Of a stretch of DNA of 9,529 nucleotides, positions 6,925 through 9,529 are shown in pieces (positions within the stretch are counted from its first letter, which is position 1; each line of letters opens with the position of its first letter). The stretch is from Actinomycetes bacterium (GTDB taxonomy: Bacteria > Actinomycetota > Actinomycetes > Actinomycetales > Cellulomonadaceae). Both the position numbers and the translations under genes were made by a program. The DNA lies in the NCBI GenBank assembly GCA_023462275.1, contig JAEWYD010000125.1, forward strand, positions 1 to 9,529, written 5' to 3'. The notes under the pieces are model-generated. The model ran no database searches and was not told the origin of the DNA. It saw only the letters and a list, made by a program, of their open reading frames with translations.

Positions 6925-8223
6925 TTACGTACCTCCGTACTGGCGGTGACCTTGTCTTGGTTCAGGATAGTTCCCCGCCGCGGGGGGCGGTAGTTGGGCA
7001 GGGGGTCCGGGCAGCATTCCACCCGGCAGGAGGGCACGGGGACCGAACCTGCTGCGGACGTCGTCCATCGCCGCCTCGGCCCGGCGTCGTGCCGGGCCCG
7101 CGTCGTCCGCCGCCTCCTCGAGCGTGACCTGCCGATCCGCCGCAGGCGACAGGCCCTCCATCCGCACGCCGATGAGGCGCACGGCACGGCCGCCGAGGTC
7201 GGTGGCGGCGAGCAGCTCCTTGGCCGCGGCGACGACGTCGCGGGCCACGTCCGTCGGGGTGGCCAGCGTGCGCGACCGCGTCATCACCTGGAAGTCCGCG
7301 GTCTTGATCTTCAGCGCGACGGTCCTCCCCACGACGCCCTTGGCCCGCAGAGCGGCCGCGCACCGGTCGGCCATCGCGAGGACGTGCCGCTCGAGCACCG
7401 CCCGGTCGGCGGTGTCCGCCTCGAAGGTCGTCTCCGCTCCCACGCTCTTGTCCTCGTGCACCGGCGTCACGGGGCGCGGGTCCCTGCCCCAGGCCAGCTC
7501 GTGGAGGTGCGCTCCCGCCGCCCGCCCGACGGCGCGCTGCACGAGGGCCACGTCGGCTTCCGCGAGCTCGCGCACCGAGGTGATGCCCCAGCGGGCGAGG
7601 GCCTCGGCGGTGCGTCCGCCGACGCCCCACAGCGACGTGACGGGAAGTGAGTGCAGGAACGCGACGGAGGCGTCAGCCGGGACGAGGAGCACGCCGTCGG
7701 GCTTGGCCATCCCCGAGGCGAGCTTGGCGACGAACTTCGTGGCCGCGATGCCGACCGAGCACGTGACCCCGTGCTCGGCGCGGACCCGCTCCCGGATGGT
7801 GGCGGCGATCGCGCTCGGCGAGCCCAGCCGGCGTCGGGCGCCGGAGACGTCGAGGAACGCCTCGTCGACGCTCACCTGCTCGACGAGGTCGGTGACCCGC
7901 CCGAGGACGTCCATCACGCCGCGCGAGACCGCGCGGTAGGCGGCGTGGTCCGGCGGCACGACGACGGCGCGGGGGCAGAGGCGCCGGGCCTGGGTCATCG
8001 GCATCGCGGCGTGGATGCCGAAGGCCCGCGCCTCGTACGTCGCGGACAGGACGACGGAGCGGGCGGACCCGCCCACGATCACCGGGCGGCCGACCAGCTC
8101 GGGACGGCGCGCCAGCTCGACCGCCGCGAAGAAGGCGTCCATGTCGACGTGCAGGATGGGGCAGCCCTCGTCCGACGACCCCCAGTCGCGACGGGCGCCC
8201 GGGGGCGCGGGGTGGCGACCCAC
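6925..8223 (-). CDS. dinB: DNA polymerase IV (Y-family, DinB)
   Basis: This is an error-prone translesion polymerase, normally SOS-induced. It is 432 aa from a GTG start. Catalytic residues are intact: D27 in HVDMDAFFAAVE (F32 matches the steric gate of E. coli Pol IV) and D120-E121 in SVDEAFLDVSG. Further motifs are SATYEARAFGIHAAMPMTQARRLCP, CSVGIAATKFVAKLASGMAKPDG, the helix-hairpin-helix LWGVGGRTAEALARWGI, and little-finger segments KSVGAETTF and VALKIKTADFQVMTRS. The GTG at 8223-8221 is three bases after the HEPN stop and gives the RRDWGSSDEGCPILHVD leader usual in actinobacterial DinB; it lacks a clear Shine-Dalgarno and probably relies on coupling. I see no obvious QL-x-LF clamp-binding motif at the C-terminus, which is Pro/Gly-rich. 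Its TAA abuts the DUF3040 ATG. Confidence 0.96.
   Translation of the reverse strand: MGRHPAPPGARRDWGSSDEGCPILHVDMDAFFAAVELARRPELVGRPVIVGGSARSVVLSATYEARAFGIHAAMPMTQARRLCPRAVVVPPDHAAYRAVSRGVMDVLGRVTDLVEQVSVDEAFLDVSGARRRLGSPSAIAATIRERVRAEHGVTCSVGIAATKFVAKLASGMAKPDGVLLVPADASVAFLHSLPVTSLWGVGGRTAEALARWGITSVRELAEADVALVQRAVGRAAGAHLHELAWGRDPRPVTPVHEDKSVGAETTFEADTADRAVLERHVLAMADRCAAALRAKGVVGRTVALKIKTADFQVMTRSRTLATPTDVARDVVAAAKELLAATDLGGRAVRLIGVRMEGLSPAADRQVTLEEAADDAGPARRRAEAAMDDVRSRFGPRALLPGGMLPGPPAQLPPPAAGNYPEPRQGHRQYGGT
6964..6969 (-). promoter_or_regulatory. Possible internal -10 for the DUF3040 gene
   Basis: Within the poorly conserved 3' end of dinB the minus strand reads AACTATCCTGAACC. TATCCT matches TANNNT and would start transcription about 33 nt before the DUF3040 ATG. 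A compact CCCCG-CCG-CGGGG repeat (6973-6985) lies just upstream, where a -35 would be. No clear -35 is seen, so this is a suggestion only. Confidence 0.25.
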
Positions 8224-8226
8224 CGG

Positions 8227-8673
8227 TCAGGAGGCGCGGAGCGCGAGCCGGCCTTGCGCGGACGCGCCGGCACCGAGCTCCGCCCGGACGGCGTCCTGGA
8301 AGTCCTCGGCCGCGGCCAGCACCTGGTCGGCACGGTCGCCGTCGATCCACTCACCCCGCCCGGCTTCGGCCGCGGACCGGGCCGCCGCGTTGCCGGCGAA
8401 GAAGGCGCACCACGGTGCCAGTGCGGGGGCGAGGGCGGACACCATGTCCCACACGGTACGGGGCGCCGGCCGCCCACCCGGTCTCCCCCGCGACTCGACC
8501 AGCGCAGCTCCCGCACGGAGGGCCGAGAGATGGGCGTGGACCAGGATCTCGTCCGGCGCGGAGGCGAGCGTCGCAGCGACGAGCTCGGCATCGCTCCGCG
8601 CGAGCAGGTCCATCACCGCCGGCGGAACCAGCGACCCCTCGGCGCGTGTCGACGTCATGGACCTCGTCCCCAT
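8227..8673 (-). CDS. SAV_6107-family HEPN-like protein
   Basis: This 148-aa, mostly helical soluble protein resembles the SAV_6107-type HEPN family often found beside dinB in actinobacteria (assigned from memory of the pattern LVHAHLSALRAGAALVE... APWCAFFAGNAAARSAAEAG... ADQVLAAAEDFQDAV). HEPN proteins are four-helix bundles, and many are RNases using an RX4-6H motif. Here only two histidines exist (H46, H48) and no arginine stands 4-6 residues before them, so RNase activity by that mechanism is unlikely. The ATG at 8673-8671 has GGGAGG at 8687-8682, 8 nt away; the later ATG at 8658-8656 has no suitable site. It is the first gene of the LexA-box operon and ends 3 bp before dinB, suggesting a role with Pol IV or in damage tolerance. 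Function is unknown. Confidence 0.8.
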   Translation of the reverse strand: MGTRSMTSTRAEGSLVPPAVMDLLARSDAELVAATLASAPDEILVHAHLSALRAGAALVESRGRPGGRPAPRTVWDMVSALAPALAPWCAFFAGNAAARSAAEAGRGEWIDGDRADQVLAAAEDFQDAVRAELGAGASAQGRLALRAS

Positions 8674-8701
8674 GGCCTCGACCTCCCTTCACGGTGAGAC
8701 C

Positions 8702-8731
8702 AGTATCGAACACCCGTTCGACCGGCGTCAA
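8702..8731 (-). promoter_or_regulatory. Promoter of the HEPN-dinB-DUF3040 operon
   Basis: On the minus strand TTGACG (8731-8726) and GATACT (8707-8702) are separated by 18 nt, five and four matches respectively to the sigma-70/HrdB consensus. Transcription would start near 8695, giving a leader of about 22 nt with the GGGAGG ribosome site. A LexA box fills the spacer. Confidence 0.72.
8706..8721. promoter_or_regulatory. LexA-binding site (SOS box)
   Basis: TCGAAC-ACCC-GTTCGA is a perfect palindrome matching the Gram-positive/actinobacterial LexA box. It lies between the -35 and -10 of the operon containing dinB and overlaps the upstream end of the -10, so bound LexA would block RNA polymerase. 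Sequence, position and target gene agree. Confidence 0.93.
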
Positions 8732-8753
8732 GACGTGGGACACGTCCGGCGGA

Positions 8754-8759
8754 TAGCGT
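8754..8759 (+). promoter_or_regulatory. Candidate -10 of a leaderless promoter
   Basis: TAGCGT (TANNNT) ends 6 nt before the ATG at 8766, so transcription would start at or next to the start codon. No convincing Shine-Dalgarno precedes this ATG, which fits the leaderless genes common in actinobacteria. No clear -35 is visible. Confidence 0.45.
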
Positions 8760-8765
8760 GGGGCC

Positions 8766-9529
8766 ATGGCACGGAGCACGGGTCGGCGCGACCCGCTCGC
8801 GCACCTTCCCGACGGCGACGTGGCCATCGACACCGGCACCGCGTCGGTGCGGCGGGACGGTCCGGCCCACGTCACCCTGATGGTGAACGGCGTGCCGAGC
8901 TCCGCCCTCGACCTCGCCGACCCGACCTGGCTCGACTTCGAGTACATGCAGCAGATGGCGGCCGTGGTCGACTCGCTCCCGCCGGGCCCGCTGCAGGCCG
9001 TGCACCTCGGCGCCGGCGCGTGCGCCCTCCCCCGCTGGCTCGACGCGGTGCGGGCGGGCTCGCGGCAGCTCGCGGTGGACGTCGACGCGGCCCTCGTGGC
9101 GCTCGTGCGCACGTGGTTCGACCTGCCCCGCGCGCCGCGTCTGCGGCTCCGCGCGCAGGACGCGCGGGCGGCACTGGAGGGGCTGCGCGACGCGAGCGCC
9201 GACGTCGTCGTCCGGGACGTCTTCGCCGGCGACCGGACCCCTCCCGCGCTGACCACGGCCGAGTTCGCCGAGCACGTCGCGCGCGTGCTGCGGCCGGGCG
9301 GCGTCTACCTGGCGAACTGCGCCGACCGTCCCCCGCTGCGCCTGGCCCGGTCCGAGGCCGCGACGGCCCGCGCGGCGTTCGACGACGTCGCGGTGATCGC
9401 CGAGCCCGGGCTCCTGCGCGGTCGGCACTACGGCAACCTCGTGCTGGTCGGCGTCCCGTCGTCGCGCGCCGGGCCCCCGCTCGACGACCCCCGGCAGGCC
9501 CCCGCGCAGCGCCGCCAGCCCGCCCCCCC
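8766..9529 (+). CDS. Spermidine synthase-like SAM-fold protein, 3' end outside window
   Basis: At least 254 codons are open to the window edge. The protein resembles the spermidine synthase/polyamine aminopropyltransferase superfamily (Rossmann class I SAM fold): GPLQAVHLGAGACALPRWL (motif I, about 74-92), LAVDVDAALVALVR (acidic D105 or D107), RAQDAR (D132), DVVVRDVFAGDRTPP (about 146-160) and VLRPGGVYLANCAD. It lacks the GGGDGG loop of true SpeE and the usual catalytic DSTDP-type motif, so I doubt that it makes spermidine; many actinobacterial spermidine synthase-like proteins of this kind have unknown function. No signal peptide or membrane helix is seen. The visible C-terminus turns into a Pro/Gln/Arg-rich tail ending in a C run, so the stop is probably close. 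It is divergent from the SOS operon across 92 bp. Confidence 0.82.
   Translation, partial: MARSTGRRDPLAHLPDGDVAIDTGTASVRRDGPAHVTLMVNGVPSSALDLADPTWLDFEYMQQMAAVVDSLPPGPLQAVHLGAGACALPRWLDAVRAGSRQLAVDVDAALVALVRTWFDLPRAPRLRLRAQDARAALEGLRDASADVVVRDVFAGDRTPPALTTAEFAEHVARVLRPGGVYLANCADRPPLRLARSEAATARAAFDDVAVIAEPGLLRGRHYGNLVLVGVPSSRAGPPLDDPRQAPAQRRQPAP

Noticed and set aside
6929..6940. GTAC-GGAG-GTAC mini-hairpin hiding the DUF3040 ribosome site
   Set aside because: The stem is only four base pairs including two A-U pairs and does not extend, so it would be unstable.

Overview
The window is very GC-rich (third codon positions almost always G or C) and carries an actinobacterial gene set. It has the mraZ-rsmH start of the dcw (division and cell wall) cluster, a MoxR/DUF58/TgpA-type membrane operon, a DUF3040 protein, an actinobacterial Pol IV with a small HEPN-like partner, and a LexA box of the TCGAAC-N4-GTTCGA type. 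Protein details, such as MraZ opening with an extra YAPFLGTYTPRLDDKGR-like start, suggest Micrococcales, probably a Cellulomonas-like organism. The genus is inferred from memory of family sequences, not from a search.

Layout. (1) 1-1629, minus strand: mraZ then rsmH, and just at the edge probably the first codons of the next dcw gene. The 141-bp mraZ-rsmH gap holds two strong inverted repeats. (2) 1630-2025: a 396-bp divergent control region packed with nine exact GTGGAG hexamers. Three lie on the minus strand at exact 10-bp spacing directly in front of mraZ. Six lie on the plus strand as three 10-bp-spaced pairs facing the other way. The region also holds a 9-bp spaced inverted repeat and a 14-bp palindrome. 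(3) 2026-6475, plus strand: a tightly overlapping operon of MoxR AAA+ ATPase, DUF58 protein and transglutaminase-like membrane protein. (4) 6476-6552: a short convergent gap with a 16-bp tandem repeat that runs into the end of the next gene. (5) 6553-8673, minus strand: an SAV_6107-like HEPN gene, dinB (DNA polymerase IV) and a DUF3040 membrane protein, packed with a 3-bp gap and a 0-bp gap. A well-formed promoter with a perfect LexA box between its -35 and -10 elements drives the operon. (6) 8766-9529, plus strand: a spermidine-synthase-fold (class I SAM-dependent) protein that runs off the window and is probably leaderless.

How the parts fit. The first half is cell-envelope and division biology. 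MraZ is the dcw regulator, RsmH modifies 16S rRNA, and the MoxR-DUF58-TgpA trio is a chaperone/membrane module with an extracytoplasmic transglutaminase-like domain. The arrangement of MraZ-type repeats suggests that MraZ controls both its own operon and the divergent MoxR operon. The second half is a DNA-damage operon in which Pol IV shares an SOS promoter with two poorly understood proteins.

I did not find a clearly unprecedented multi-gene system; all gene families here are known. The observations most worth testing are the two-directional MraZ-box architecture and the SOS operon that links Pol IV to a HEPN-like protein without the RNase motif and to a DUF3040 membrane protein.
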